This document shows positions 16,169 through 24,378 of a DNA stretch of 64,000 nucleotides, in pieces. The position numbers and the translations under genes were made by a program. Source of the DNA: Rhodanobacter lindaniclasticus (GTDB taxonomy: Bacteria; Pseudomonadota; Gammaproteobacteria; Xanthomonadales; Rhodanobacteraceae); contig NZ_MWIO01000014.1 of the NCBI RefSeq assembly GCF_004799035.1, forward strand, positions 149,710 to 213,709, in the 5' to 3' direction. The notes beneath the pieces are model-generated. The model was not told the origin of the DNA, made no database searches, and saw only the letters and a list, made by a program, of their open reading frames with translations. Within the stretch, counting starts at the first letter, position 1; each line of letters begins with the position of its first letter.

Positions 16169-17017
16169 ATGACAAGCACCGAACAAATACCGCGCACGAC
16201 GCGCCCGGGCGACATCCTCGCGCTGGTGACCGCGACCGAGCCGTGGAGCCCGGCTGCCGTCGCCGCCATCGCCATCGCCTTGCGCTGGGAGGCCAACCTG
16301 ACCGGATGCTTCATCGACCCGGCGCTGCGCAAACCCGCCGGCGGCAAAGCCGGCAGCGAGCCCACCGTGCTCGGCCTGCTGCTCGAACCGCGCATCGAAT
16401 CCGCCGACGAGCACGCCGCCTTCGCAGCCTTTGCACGCCAGTCCGGCTTGCGCAACGCCGACTGGGTCATCGCCCGGACCGACATCGCATCCACCTTGCG
16501 CCGGCTCGGCGCACGGCACGACCTGGCGGTGATCGAGCGCGACATGGTGCACGCATCGGGCCTGCTCGACATTCTCGGCGAAGCGATCCTGTCCTGCGGC
16601 GTGCCGTGCCTGGTCCTGCCTCCGCAGTGGCGGCGGGAGATCGGCTTCGAGCGCATCGTGATCGGCTGCAACGGCAGCACCGAGGCGATCCGCGCAATCC
16701 ACGCCGCGCTGCCGTTCCTCAAGGTGGCGAAACAGGTGACCCTGGTCGACGGCGACCTGGGCAACGGCGACGATGCGTATCCGCGCTTCGACCCGTTCGT
16801 CTACCTGCTGCGTCACGGCATCACGCCCCGGCCCAGCTACGTCCGCACCTCCTCGGCGATGGCCGGGGAAATCCTGCTGCAGGAAGCCGGCAACATCGAC
16901 GCCGACCTGCTGGTGATGGGTGCCTACGGCCATTCGCGCATGCGTGAACGCGTGTTCGGCGGCGCCACCCGGCGCGTGCTGGAGGAAGCCACCATCCCGG
17001 TGCTGATGCAGCACTAG
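16169..17017 (+). CDS. Universal stress protein, two-domain
   Basis: A 282-residue UspA-superfamily protein. The C-terminal domain is clear: IVIGCNGSTEAIRAIHAALP starts a strand-loop-helix, and LLVMGAYGHSRMRERVFGGATRRVL holds the nucleotide loop G-x2-G-x9-G, although the usual Ser/Thr after the last Gly is another Gly. The N-terminal domain is degenerate and lacks the loop. Tandem USPs of this size often bind ATP through one domain only. It follows the acetyltransferase gene after 27 bp in the same FNR-dependent unit. USPs in Anr regulons support anaerobic survival, which is the likely role. Confidence 0.87.
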   Translation: MTSTEQIPRTTRPGDILALVTATEPWSPAAVAAIAIALRWEANLTGCFIDPALRKPAGGKAGSEPTVLGLLLEPRIESADEHAAFAAFARQSGLRNADWVIARTDIASTLRRLGARHDLAVIERDMVHASGLLDILGEAILSCGVPCLVLPPQWRREIGFERIVIGCNGSTEAIRAIHAALPFLKVAKQVTLVDGDLGNGDDAYPRFDPFVYLLRHGITPRPSYVRTSSAMAGEILLQEAGNIDADLLVMGAYGHSRMRERVFGGATRRVLEEATIPVLMQH

Positions 17018-17045
17018 CCGACGTGCCGCCGCAGCGGCGCAGGCG

Positions 17046-17711
17046 CTATTGGTTGGTGGATGCTGCGGCCCGCCGGCGGCGATGCCCGCTCACGACCGCC
17101 AGCACGACCACGGTGACGACACTGCCCAGCAGGGCGAGGAGCATGTCCTGCTGCGCATCCCACGGATCGCCCTGGGTGCCGAGGTAGGCGACGCCCAGGT
17201 CGCCGCCGAACCACACCGCGGCAGCCCATTCGAACAGCTCGAACAAGGCGGAGCTGGCGGTGACCATGCTGACCGGCACGATCCAGCGCCACGCGCCCGG
17301 CGACACCGTGCGCGCAGCGACCAGTTCCACCACCGCCGGCGTCAGCAGCAGGCCGTAGGCGAAATGGATGGCGCGGTCGAAAGGGTTGCGCGACAAGCCC
17401 AGCGCGTCGTGCAGCGAGAAGCCGGACAGCGCGGCGAACCAGCGATCCCACGGCACCTCGGCATAGGTGTAGTGCGCGCCGATCTCGTGCAGCACGAGGA
17501 ACACGAACAGCGCCGCGTAGCTGGCATCGGAAAAGCGCAGCCGGCGAAAGCCGAACACCAGCGCGGGCAACGCCAGCATCACCAGCACGTTTTCCAGCAG
17601 CCAGTCCTGGCGATAGTGCGGCGCGATACCCAGCGCCACCGCCACGACCAGGAAGACGGCCAGCAGCAGCAGCGGAAAACGGGCGTCCTTCGATCCGGGT
17701 CGGTCGTTCAT
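17046..17711 (-). CDS. YjdF-like (DUF2238) membrane protein
   Basis: A 221-residue membrane protein with about six helices. Segments LHEIGAHYTYAEVPWDRW, RNPFDRAIHFAYGLLLTP and ASSALFELFEWAAAVWFGGDLG..YLGTQGDPWDAQQDM match the DUF2238/YjdF family, whose conserved His, Asp and Glu residues lie in the membrane; no function is established. The start at 17711 is the most plausible; an earlier Met gives a short unconserved extension. It is convergent with the universal stress protein gene and diverges from the quinol NO reductase gene. Confidence 0.85.
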   Translation of the reverse strand: MNDRPGSKDARFPLLLLAVFLVVAVALGIAPHYRQDWLLENVLVMLALPALVFGFRRLRFSDASYAALFVFLVLHEIGAHYTYAEVPWDRWFAALSGFSLHDALGLSRNPFDRAIHFAYGLLLTPAVVELVAARTVSPGAWRWIVPVSMVTASSALFELFEWAAAVWFGGDLGVAYLGTQGDPWDAQQDMLLALLGSVVTVVVLAVVSGHRRRRAAASTNQ

Positions 17712-17808
17712 TGCTGTCTGCCATCCCTCCGCGTCATGCGTCGCGCCGATCATGCCACGCGCCCCGGCGCAAGCCGCGACAATTCGCGCACGGCGGGCAC
17801 CGGGCCGC

Positions 17809-17822
17809 TTGACCTGCATCAA
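17809..17822 (+). promoter_or_regulatory. FNR/Anr-type site before the quinol NO reductase gene
   Basis: TTGAC-CTGC-ATCAA. The centre is 61.5 bp before ATG 17877, giving transcription from about 17857 and a 20-base leader that contains the GGGAG ribosome site. Confidence 0.82.
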
Positions 17823-17876
17823 GAGCGATGCGGCAGCCGTCAAAGAGCATGCGCGCATCTTTCAGGGAGTTGCGCG

Positions 17877-20159
17877 ATGAGCCGTACTCGAAAACTCTGG
17901 CTGGGCCTGGCGGCCCTGCTGATAGCCTCGTTTGGCGTGCTGTTGTGGGTGGGCGACCAGGTCCACCAGTACGCGCCACCATTGCCGCAGGCGGTGGTCA
18001 CCAGCGGTGACGAAACGCTGTTCACCGGCAACGACATCGAGCTGGGCAAGCAGGTCTGGCAGCGCATCGGCGGCCAGCAACTGGGCTCGATCTGGGGCCA
18101 CGGTGCGCTGCTCGCACCGGACTGGAGCGCCGACTGGCTGCACCGCGAAGGCGTCGCCATGCTGGAGCTGCTGGCGCGCGACGAAGGCGCCGGCTCCTAC
18201 GCCGAACTCGACGCGCCGCAACAGGCCGCACTGCGCTCGCGCGTGCAGCGCGAGCTGCGCACGAACACGTGGGACCCGGCCAAGGGCACCATCTACGTCT
18301 CCCCGCTGCGCGCGCAGGCGATGCTGGTGGTCGGTGCGCATTACATGAGCCTGTTCAGCAACGACCCGGCCACCGCCAAGCTGCGCGAGACCTACGCGAT
18401 GCGCGACAACACCATCGCCGAGCTGGACCAGCGCCGCGCGGTCACCGCGTTCTTCTGGTGGGCCAGCTGGGCCACCGCGGCCGAACGGCCGGGGAGCGCC
18501 ATCAGCTACACGCAGAACTGGCCGCATGACACGCTGGCCGGCAACACGCCGACCTCGGCCAACTTCCTGTGGTCGGTGTTCAGCGTGCTGTTCCTGATCC
18601 TCGGCATCGGCCTGCTCGGCTGGCACCACGCGCGCCAGGCAAGCCACGAGCCGCTGCCGCCGATCCCCGCGCGCGATCCGCTCACCGAGTTGAAGCCCAC
18701 GCCGTCGATGAAGGCCACCGCCAAGTATTTCTGGACGGTGATCGGCCTGTTCCTGGTGCAGATCCTGCTCGGCGCCACCACCGCGCACTACCAGGTGGAA
18801 GGCCAGCAGGCCTACGGTTTCGCGCTGGCGAATTACCTGCCCTATGCCCTCACCCGCACCTGGCATACCGAACTGGCGGTGTTGTGGATCGCCACCGCGT
18901 GGCTGGCCACCGGCCTGTACATCGCGCCGCTGATCTCCGGCCACGAGCCGAAGTACCAGCGGCTCGGGGTGAACTTCCTGTGGGTGTGTTTGCTGGTCAT
19001 CGTGGTCGGCTCGTTTGCCGGCCAGTGGATGGCGGTGATGGACAAGATGGACCTGTCGAAGAACTTCTGGTTCGGCCACCAGGGCTGGGAATACGTCGAC
19101 CTCGGCCGCTTCTGGCAGATCTTCCTGTTCATCGGCCTGATGCTGTGGCTGTTCCTGGTCGGCCGCGCGCTGTGGCCGGCGATGCGCGGCGGCAAGGAAG
19201 GTGCCTCCATCGTGGGCCTGCTGTTTCTCTCCACCGTGGCGATCGGCCTGCTCTACGGCGCCGGCCTGATGTGGGGCGAACACACCCACATCGCGATGGT
19301 GGAGTACTGGCGCTGGTGGGTGGTGCACCTGTGGGTGGAGGGCTTCTTCGAGGTCTTCGCCACCGCGGTGATCAGCTACCTGTTCGTGCGCCTCGGCCTG
19401 TTGCGCGTGGGCACGGCGACCACCAGCGTGCTGTTCGCCACCATCGTGTTCATGGCCGGCGGCGTGCTGGGCACGCTGCACCACCTGTACTTCAGCGGCA
19501 CCACCACCGCGGTGATTGCGCTGGGCGCCAGCTTCTCGGCGCTGGAAGTGGTACCGCTGGCGCTGATCGGGCTGGAAGCCTGGGACACCTGGAAGAAGCA
19601 GCACGCCGCGCCGTGGATGGCGCGCTACCGCTGGCCGATCATGTTCTTCGTGGCGGTGAGCTTCTGGAACCTGGTCGGCGCCGGCCTGCTCGGTTTCCTG
19701 GTCAACACGCCGATCGCGCTGTACTTCATGCAGGGCCTCAACCTTACCGCCGCGCACGGCCACACCGCGCTGTTCGGCGTGTACGGCATGCTCGGCATGG
19801 GCCTGATGCTGTTCTGCCTGCGCGGCATCAAGCCGCAGGCCGAGTGGCGCGAGGGCTGGCTGAAGGGCTCGTTCTGGACGCTCAACCTCGGCCTCGGCCT
19901 GATGGCCGTGCTGACCCTGCTGCCGCTGGGCATCCTGCAACTGAAGGCCGTGCTGGAACACGGCTACTGGTTCGCCCGCTCGGCCGAGTTCATGGACCGC
20001 CCGCTGATCCACATGCTGGTATGGATGCGCGTGCCCGGCGACACCGTGTTCGCCATCGGCGCCATGCTGATCGCCGGCTTCGTCGCCTCGCTGTGGCTGT
20101 GGCCGAAACGACAGGTCGCCGCCACGCCGCTGCCGGACGCAGCGTCCGAGAGCGCATGA
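17877..20159 (+). CDS. norZ: Quinol-dependent nitric oxide reductase
   Basis: A 760-residue single-subunit NO reductase (qNOR). The N-terminal 230 residues are a periplasmic domain related to NorC but without haem (QQLGSIWGHGALLAPDW, DPAKGTIYVSPLRAQA), held between two membrane helices. The C-terminal part carries the catalytic ligands: TRTWHTELAVLW, VVHLWVEGFFEVF, GTLHHLYFSG and TAAHGHTALFGVYGM, and the FSALEVVPL segment. It reduces NO to N2O with electrons from quinol and is usually a detoxifying enzyme. A GGGAG ribosome site precedes the ATG. An FNR-type site drives it, and a perfect hairpin follows its stop. Confidence 0.95.
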   Translation: MSRTRKLWLGLAALLIASFGVLLWVGDQVHQYAPPLPQAVVTSGDETLFTGNDIELGKQVWQRIGGQQLGSIWGHGALLAPDWSADWLHREGVAMLELLARDEGAGSYAELDAPQQAALRSRVQRELRTNTWDPAKGTIYVSPLRAQAMLVVGAHYMSLFSNDPATAKLRETYAMRDNTIAELDQRRAVTAFFWWASWATAAERPGSAISYTQNWPHDTLAGNTPTSANFLWSVFSVLFLILGIGLLGWHHARQASHEPLPPIPARDPLTELKPTPSMKATAKYFWTVIGLFLVQILLGATTAHYQVEGQQAYGFALANYLPYALTRTWHTELAVLWIATAWLATGLYIAPLISGHEPKYQRLGVNFLWVCLLVIVVGSFAGQWMAVMDKMDLSKNFWFGHQGWEYVDLGRFWQIFLFIGLMLWLFLVGRALWPAMRGGKEGASIVGLLFLSTVAIGLLYGAGLMWGEHTHIAMVEYWRWWVVHLWVEGFFEVFATAVISYLFVRLGLLRVGTATTSVLFATIVFMAGGVLGTLHHLYFSGTTTAVIALGASFSALEVVPLALIGLEAWDTWKKQHAAPWMARYRWPIMFFVAVSFWNLVGAGLLGFLVNTPIALYFMQGLNLTAAHGHTALFGVYGMLGMGLMLFCLRGIKPQAEWREGWLKGSFWTLNLGLGLMAVLTLLPLGILQLKAVLEHGYWFARSAEFMDRPLIHMLVWMRVPGDTVFAIGAMLIAGFVASLWLWPKRQVAATPLPDAASESA

Positions 20160-20163
20160 CCCA

Positions 20164-20195
20164 CATCAGGGCGCGCCACATGGCGCGCCCTGATG
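20164..20195. terminator. Perfect hairpin after the qNOR gene
   Basis: CATCAGGGCGCGCC pairs without mismatch with GGCGCGCCCTGATG across an ACAT loop, a 14-bp stem starting 5 bp after the stop codon. There is no strong T-run, so it may be an attenuator or RNA-stabilising hairpin rather than a full terminator; the following operon has no obvious promoter of its own. Confidence 0.65.
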
Positions 20196-20232
20196 CTTGT
20201 CCAAGTCCCGAATCACGAATCCCGGCGCCGAC

Positions 20233-20637
20233 ATGATCGAGTTCTACCCCCAGATCAAGGCCGTCCACATCCTCTGCGTGCTGCTCAGCGGCGGCCTGTT
20301 CGCGCTGCGCGGGCTGATGGCACAGACGCGGCTGGCCGGCGTGGCGCAGGGCGCGCCGTTGCGCCTGCTCAGCTACACCATCGACACCGTCTTGCTGACC
20401 GCCGCGCTGATGCTGGTATCGATCCTGCCCGGTGCGCTGTTCGCCAACGGCTGGCTCACGGTCAAGCTGATCCTGCTGCTTGCCTACGTTGCGCTGGCCA
20501 TGCTGGCGATGAAGCGCGTGCATGCGCCGCGCGCCCGAATGATCTTCTATGTGGCTGCATTGGCCACCTACGCCTGGATGCTCGGCGTCGCGCGCATGCA
20601 CCACCCGCTGGGCTGGCTGCACGGATGGCTGGCATGA
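20233..20637 (+). CDS. SirB2-family membrane protein
   Basis: A 134-residue membrane protein with four predicted helices, starting MIEFYPQIKAVHILCVLLSG and ending HHPLGWLHGWLA. The histidine in the first helix and the histidine pair near the end are typical of the SirB2 superfamily, which occurs next to haem-copper enzymes and has no proved biochemical role. The start ATG 20233 is chosen over an upstream TTG. Its stop overlaps the start of the decarboxylase gene (ATGA), so it is the first gene of a three-gene unit that may be partly read from the qNOR promoter. Confidence 0.85.
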   Translation: MIEFYPQIKAVHILCVLLSGGLFALRGLMAQTRLAGVAQGAPLRLLSYTIDTVLLTAALMLVSILPGALFANGWLTVKLILLLAYVALAMLAMKRVHAPRARMIFYVAALATYAWMLGVARMHHPLGWLHGWLA

Positions 20638-22589
20638 GCGCGGCGCAGCCATTCAACCACGACGTCTCGCGCGACCACACGCTGGACGCGTGCTTCCTCG
20701 GCCCCTACGGCGAGAACGACACGCTGCTGGAGAAGATGCTGGTCGAGTTCCTGCGCGACCACGTGTACTGGCGGCGCAATTTCCACCCCGAAGATCCGCC
20801 GGCGATCGGCACCGGCGCCGCGCATCACCCGGACTACCTCGCGTTCGAATCGCGCATGCGCCGCGAGTTGCACCAGCTCTCCGCCGCGCTGAAGAAGTCG
20901 GTGCCGTTCCACAGCCCGCGCTACATCGGGCACATGGCCAGCGACCTGCTGCTGCCGGGGCTGGCCGCGCAGATGCTCACGCTGCCGTACAACCCCAACA
21001 ACGTCAGCGAGGACGCCGCCCCGGTCACCGTCGACATGGAGGTGCAGGCCGGCCTGCAGCTGGCGCGCATGCTCGGCTACCCGCACGATCCGGCGCAGGA
21101 CGCCTGCGCGTTCGGCCATCTCACTTCCGGCGGCACCCTAGCCAACTACCAGGCGCTGCGCCTGGCACTGGCATTGAAGGCGTTCCCGGTGGCGCTGCGC
21201 GCGGCGCAGGTGCCGGATCTCGATCTGCCGCACGACGACTGGACGGCCTTCAACCTCGCGCAGGCCGATGGCATCACGTTGCTGACGGCGTGGCAAGGCT
21301 GGCTTGCTGCGCAGACCCCGGCCGAACGTGTGCGCTGGCTGCAACGCGTCGAGCGCGAGCGCATCGAGCAGCGCGGGCTGGTCGGCTTCTTCGCCGCGCA
21401 CCCGGATCTCAAGCTGCCGCTGGTGCTGGCGCCGGTCACCGCGCACTACTCGTGGAGCAAGGGCGTGAAGCTGCTCGGCCTCGGCCGCGACCAGCTCGAA
21501 TTGCTGCCCACCGACGGCATGCGGCTGGACGGCGCCGCCTTGCGCGACACGCTGGAGCGCTGCGCGCGCGAGCATCAACCGGTATTGATGTGCGTGTCCG
21601 TGCTCGGCGGCACCGAGTACGGCACCATCGACCCGATCGACCAGGTGCTCGCCGCACGCGAAGCCTCGCGCGGTCGCGGACTGGATTTCGCCGTGCACGT
21701 CGACGCCGCCTGGGGTGGCTACCTGGCCACCGTGTTCCGCCACGAGGACGGCTCGCTGCGCACACGCGATGAGGTGGCCGCCGACTACGTGCAGTTCCCC
21801 ACGCCGGCAGTGCACGCCGCCTTCGCCGCGCTGGGCAATACCGACTCGGCCACCGTCGACCCGCACAAGCTCGGCTACCTGCCCTACGGCTCGGGTGCCT
21901 TCGTCTGCCGCGACCACCGCGCGATGGCGCTGCTGGCCGAGCGCGCGGATTACGTATTCCACGGCGGCACGCCGAAGGATTACCTGGCGCGTTACCGCAG
22001 CCTCGGCCAGTTCATCCCGGAAGGTTCCAAATCCGGCGCCGCGGCGGCCGCGGTGTACGTGACGCACAAGGTGCTGCCGCTGGACCATGCCCACTTCGGC
22101 GCCCTGCCGCGCGCCACCGTGCGCGCCGCCGAGACCTTCCACGCGCGTGCGCAGCGCTTCGCGCTGGAGCTGGCCGACGGCGTGCACGCGCTGGTGCCGT
22201 TCGCGCCGGACAGCAACCTGGTCTGCCTCGCGCTCAACCCGCGCGGCAACACGTCGGTGGCGACGGCCAACGCCTTCGTGCGCGCGCTGCACGACGAACT
22301 GCGCTGCGATCCGCGCCAGCCACTGCAGACCAAGGAGTTCTTCGGCTCGGTGACCAGCCTGCGCGCGGACATGCTCGGCACGGCGCAGACCGCGCGCATC
22401 TTCGCCGCACTGGGCCTGGACCCGGCCAGCTTCGTGGCCGACGACGACCGCCTGCTGATCCTGCGCCATACGCTGATGAACCCGTTCCTGATCGACCACG
22501 AGAACGGCATCAGCTACATCGACCGCTATTTCGATTTCCTCGCCCGCCGCGTGCACAGCCTGCTGGCGACGACGGCCGTACCGCCGTGA
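20634..22589 (+). CDS. PLP-dependent group II decarboxylase, tyrosine decarboxylase-like
   Basis: A 651-residue pyridoxal-phosphate enzyme. The motif TVDPHKLGYLPYGSGA holds the cofactor lysine, VHVDAAWGGY the aspartate that contacts the pyridine nitrogen, and FGHLTSGGTLANYQALRLAL the phosphate-binding side. The sequence TAHYSWSKGVKLLGLG and the 600-residue length match tyrosine-decarboxylase-like enzymes rather than the 450-500 residue aromatic decarboxylases. It would decarboxylate an aromatic or acidic amino acid, but the substrate is not certain. It overlaps both neighbours by four bases: SirB2 upstream and the prephenate dehydrogenase-like gene downstream, an unusual combination. Confidence 0.88.
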   Translation: MSAAQPFNHDVSRDHTLDACFLGPYGENDTLLEKMLVEFLRDHVYWRRNFHPEDPPAIGTGAAHHPDYLAFESRMRRELHQLSAALKKSVPFHSPRYIGHMASDLLLPGLAAQMLTLPYNPNNVSEDAAPVTVDMEVQAGLQLARMLGYPHDPAQDACAFGHLTSGGTLANYQALRLALALKAFPVALRAAQVPDLDLPHDDWTAFNLAQADGITLLTAWQGWLAAQTPAERVRWLQRVERERIEQRGLVGFFAAHPDLKLPLVLAPVTAHYSWSKGVKLLGLGRDQLELLPTDGMRLDGAALRDTLERCAREHQPVLMCVSVLGGTEYGTIDPIDQVLAAREASRGRGLDFAVHVDAAWGGYLATVFRHEDGSLRTRDEVAADYVQFPTPAVHAAFAALGNTDSATVDPHKLGYLPYGSGAFVCRDHRAMALLAERADYVFHGGTPKDYLARYRSLGQFIPEGSKSGAAAAAVYVTHKVLPLDHAHFGALPRATVRAAETFHARAQRFALELADGVHALVPFAPDSNLVCLALNPRGNTSVATANAFVRALHDELRCDPRQPLQTKEFFGSVTSLRADMLGTAQTARIFAALGLDPASFVADDDRLLILRHTLMNPFLIDHENGISYIDRYFDFLARRVHSLLATTAVPP

Positions 22590-23371
22590 GCGCCGCGCTG
22601 CCGCGCGTGGCCGTGCTCGGTTACGGCCGCTTCGGTCAGGCCTTCGTCGAACTGCTGCTGCGGGCCGGCCATCCGCTGCAGGTGTTCGACCCGCATGCGA
22701 CGGTGCCGGCGGAGCTGGCGGCGCCTTCGCTGGTCGCGGCAACTGCCGACGCCAGCTGGATCGTGCTGGCCATGCCGGTGCCGCAGCTGCGCGCCGCGCT
22801 GCTGGCATTGCGCCCGCTGCTGCACGCCGGGCAGACCGTGTTCGACGTGGGCAGCGTCAAGCTGCATCCCTGCGCGCTGATGGACGAGCTGCTCGGCACG
22901 GACATCCCGCACCTCGGCACGCATCCCCTGTTCGGTCCGATCAGCCTGGCCCGTGGCGACCACCCGCGCCGCGTGGTGCTGTGCCCCGCCGTGGCGCATC
23001 CGCATGCAGCCGCGCGCGCCGGCGACCTGTTCCGGGCGCTGGACTGCGAGGTCATCGTGCAGGAGCCGGCAAGCCACGATCGCGCCATGGCCAGCACGCA
23101 CGCGCTGGCGTTCTTCATCGCCAAGGGGCTGATCGACCTGGGCGTGGACGAGGGCATGCCGATGGCACCGCCGTCGTTCCAGGGCCTGCAGCGTATGCTG
23201 GAGGCGGTGCGCGGCGATGCCGGCCATCTGTTCGGCGCGATCCAGCGCGAAAATCCGTATGCCGCCGAAGCGCGCGAAAGCCTGCTGCGGGAGTTGGAAC
23301 GTATCCACCGGCAGTTGCTGGTCGATCCGGACGACGGCATGGCGATCGCGGCGCGGCCCGGGTGCGAATGA
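22586..23371 (+). CDS. TyrA-like prephenate/arogenate dehydrogenase
   Basis: A 261-residue protein with a Rossmann nucleotide fold (VAVLGYGRFGQAFVELLLRAG), the segment VFDVGSVKLHP, and the prephenate-dehydrogenase motif HLGTHPLFGPISL. No chorismate-mutase or ACT domain is attached. It would oxidise prephenate or arogenate towards tyrosine. GTG is the start, overlapping the decarboxylase stop (GTGA). Its link to a decarboxylase gives a plausible route: TyrA supplies a tyrosine-like product and the decarboxylase consumes it. The enzyme is smaller than most TyrA proteins (about 290 residues). Confidence 0.85.
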   Translation: MSAALPRVAVLGYGRFGQAFVELLLRAGHPLQVFDPHATVPAELAAPSLVAATADASWIVLAMPVPQLRAALLALRPLLHAGQTVFDVGSVKLHPCALMDELLGTDIPHLGTHPLFGPISLARGDHPRRVVLCPAVAHPHAAARAGDLFRALDCEVIVQEPASHDRAMASTHALAFFIAKGLIDLGVDEGMPMAPPSFQGLQRMLEAVRGDAGHLFGAIQRENPYAAEARESLLRELERIHRQLLVDPDDGMAIAARPGCE

Positions 23372-23505
23372 GGGCGATACGCCCACCTGACGGCAGTAAC
23401 GGTTAATCTGGGCCATCCGTCGATGGACGCCGCGCGGCAGGTTCGGCCCTGCGGCCACGTGCACCGCCGGGTGAGCCATTGAAGGCAGCGAGGGCGTCGA
23501 ACGGC

Positions 23506-24240
23506 ATGACATCAGATCTCGATCTTGACGAGCTCAGGCGCAGCTGCGGCTACTGCGCCATCCACGATTTCCGCCTGCCGGCCGGCCTCAGCGCGGACGA
23601 CCTGCACACGCTCAACGCCACCGCGCGCGACATGCTGCCGCTCGATCGCGGGCAGACGCTGTTCCCGCAGGGCCGCAAGTTCGGCGCGTTGTACGTGGTG
23701 CGTGCCGGCGCGCTGAAGACCTTCGTGGAAGGTTCCGAAGGCGACGTGCAGATCCTCGGTTTCCACCTGCCCGGCGACATCATGGGCATCGGCGGCCTCA
23801 TCAACGAACACTACCCGTGCACCGCCCAGACGCTGGAGCGCTCCAGCGTGTGCGAACTGCGCTACGCGCAGTTGCAGGAGGCCACCGCCAACCTGCCGGC
23901 GCTGAACCACCAGCTGATGCGGGTGATCAGCGGCGCGCTGGTCGACGAGCAGAGCCACCTGGTGCTGATGGGCAAGCAGCAGGCGCAGCGGCGGCTGGCA
24001 TTCTTCATCCGGCGCATGTCCGACCGCTATGCGCGATTGTCACGCGACCCGCTGGCGCTGATCCTGCCGATGTCGCGCGAAGACATCGCCAACTATCTGG
24101 GGCTGGCGCTGGAGACGGTCAGCCGGCTGTTCGGCAGGATGGAATCGGCCGGCGTCCTGTCGGTGAATCGCAAATCGGTGCGGATCCTGCGTCGCGACCT
24201 GCTCGACGAGCTGTGCGGCGGCGACATCGACATGGCGTAG
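23506..24240 (+). CDS. CRP/FNR-family transcriptional regulator with altered cluster cysteines
   Basis: A 244-residue FNR-type regulator. The cyclic-nucleotide-fold domain contains the FNR-like stretches FHLPGDIMGIGGL and QTLERSSVCEL. The winged helix MSREDIANYLGLALETVSR carries the E-x2-S-R contact residues (about E203, S206, R207) that read TTGA half-sites. FNR ligates its 4Fe-4S cluster with three N-terminal cysteines and one later: here C14 and C17 and C116 are present, but the third N-terminal position is R23, and an additional cysteine (C105) appears in YPCTAQ. ATG 23506 is chosen over a TTG at 23479. It is the best candidate to bind the FNR-type sites throughout the window. Confidence 0.92.
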   Translation: MTSDLDLDELRRSCGYCAIHDFRLPAGLSADDLHTLNATARDMLPLDRGQTLFPQGRKFGALYVVRAGALKTFVEGSEGDVQILGFHLPGDIMGIGGLINEHYPCTAQTLERSSVCELRYAQLQEATANLPALNHQLMRVISGALVDEQSHLVLMGKQQAQRRLAFFIRRMSDRYARLSRDPLALILPMSREDIANYLGLALETVSRLFGRMESAGVLSVNRKSVRILRRDLLDELCGGDIDMA

Positions 24241-24296
24241 GCCGTCGGTTCCCGCAGCGTGCCACCGGCCCGGTCACGTCGCTTTCGTGCCGGGGT

Positions 24297-24310
24297 TTGA
24301 CCACGGTCAA
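24297..24310 (+). promoter_or_regulatory. FNR/Anr-type site before the second universal stress protein
   Basis: TTGAC-CACG-GTCAA. The centre is 75.5 bp from GTG 24379. Transcription would start near 24345, which places ATG 24337 outside the message and supports the GTG start. Confidence 0.8.
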
Positions 24311-24378
24311 AACCGCGCGGCGCGATCGGCCAGAGCATGCCAGCGTGCCCGGCCATCGCGGCTGGCGCGGGAGACATC

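Noticed and set aside
23372..23505. FNR-type site for autoregulation of the regulator gene
   Set aside because: Only a poor CTGAC/GTAAC pair is present; neither half forms a convincing palindrome.
24337..24378. ATG 24337 as the start of the second universal stress protein
   Set aside because: A class II FNR start near 24345 would leave it outside the message, and the GTG at 24379 has a GGGAG ribosome site.
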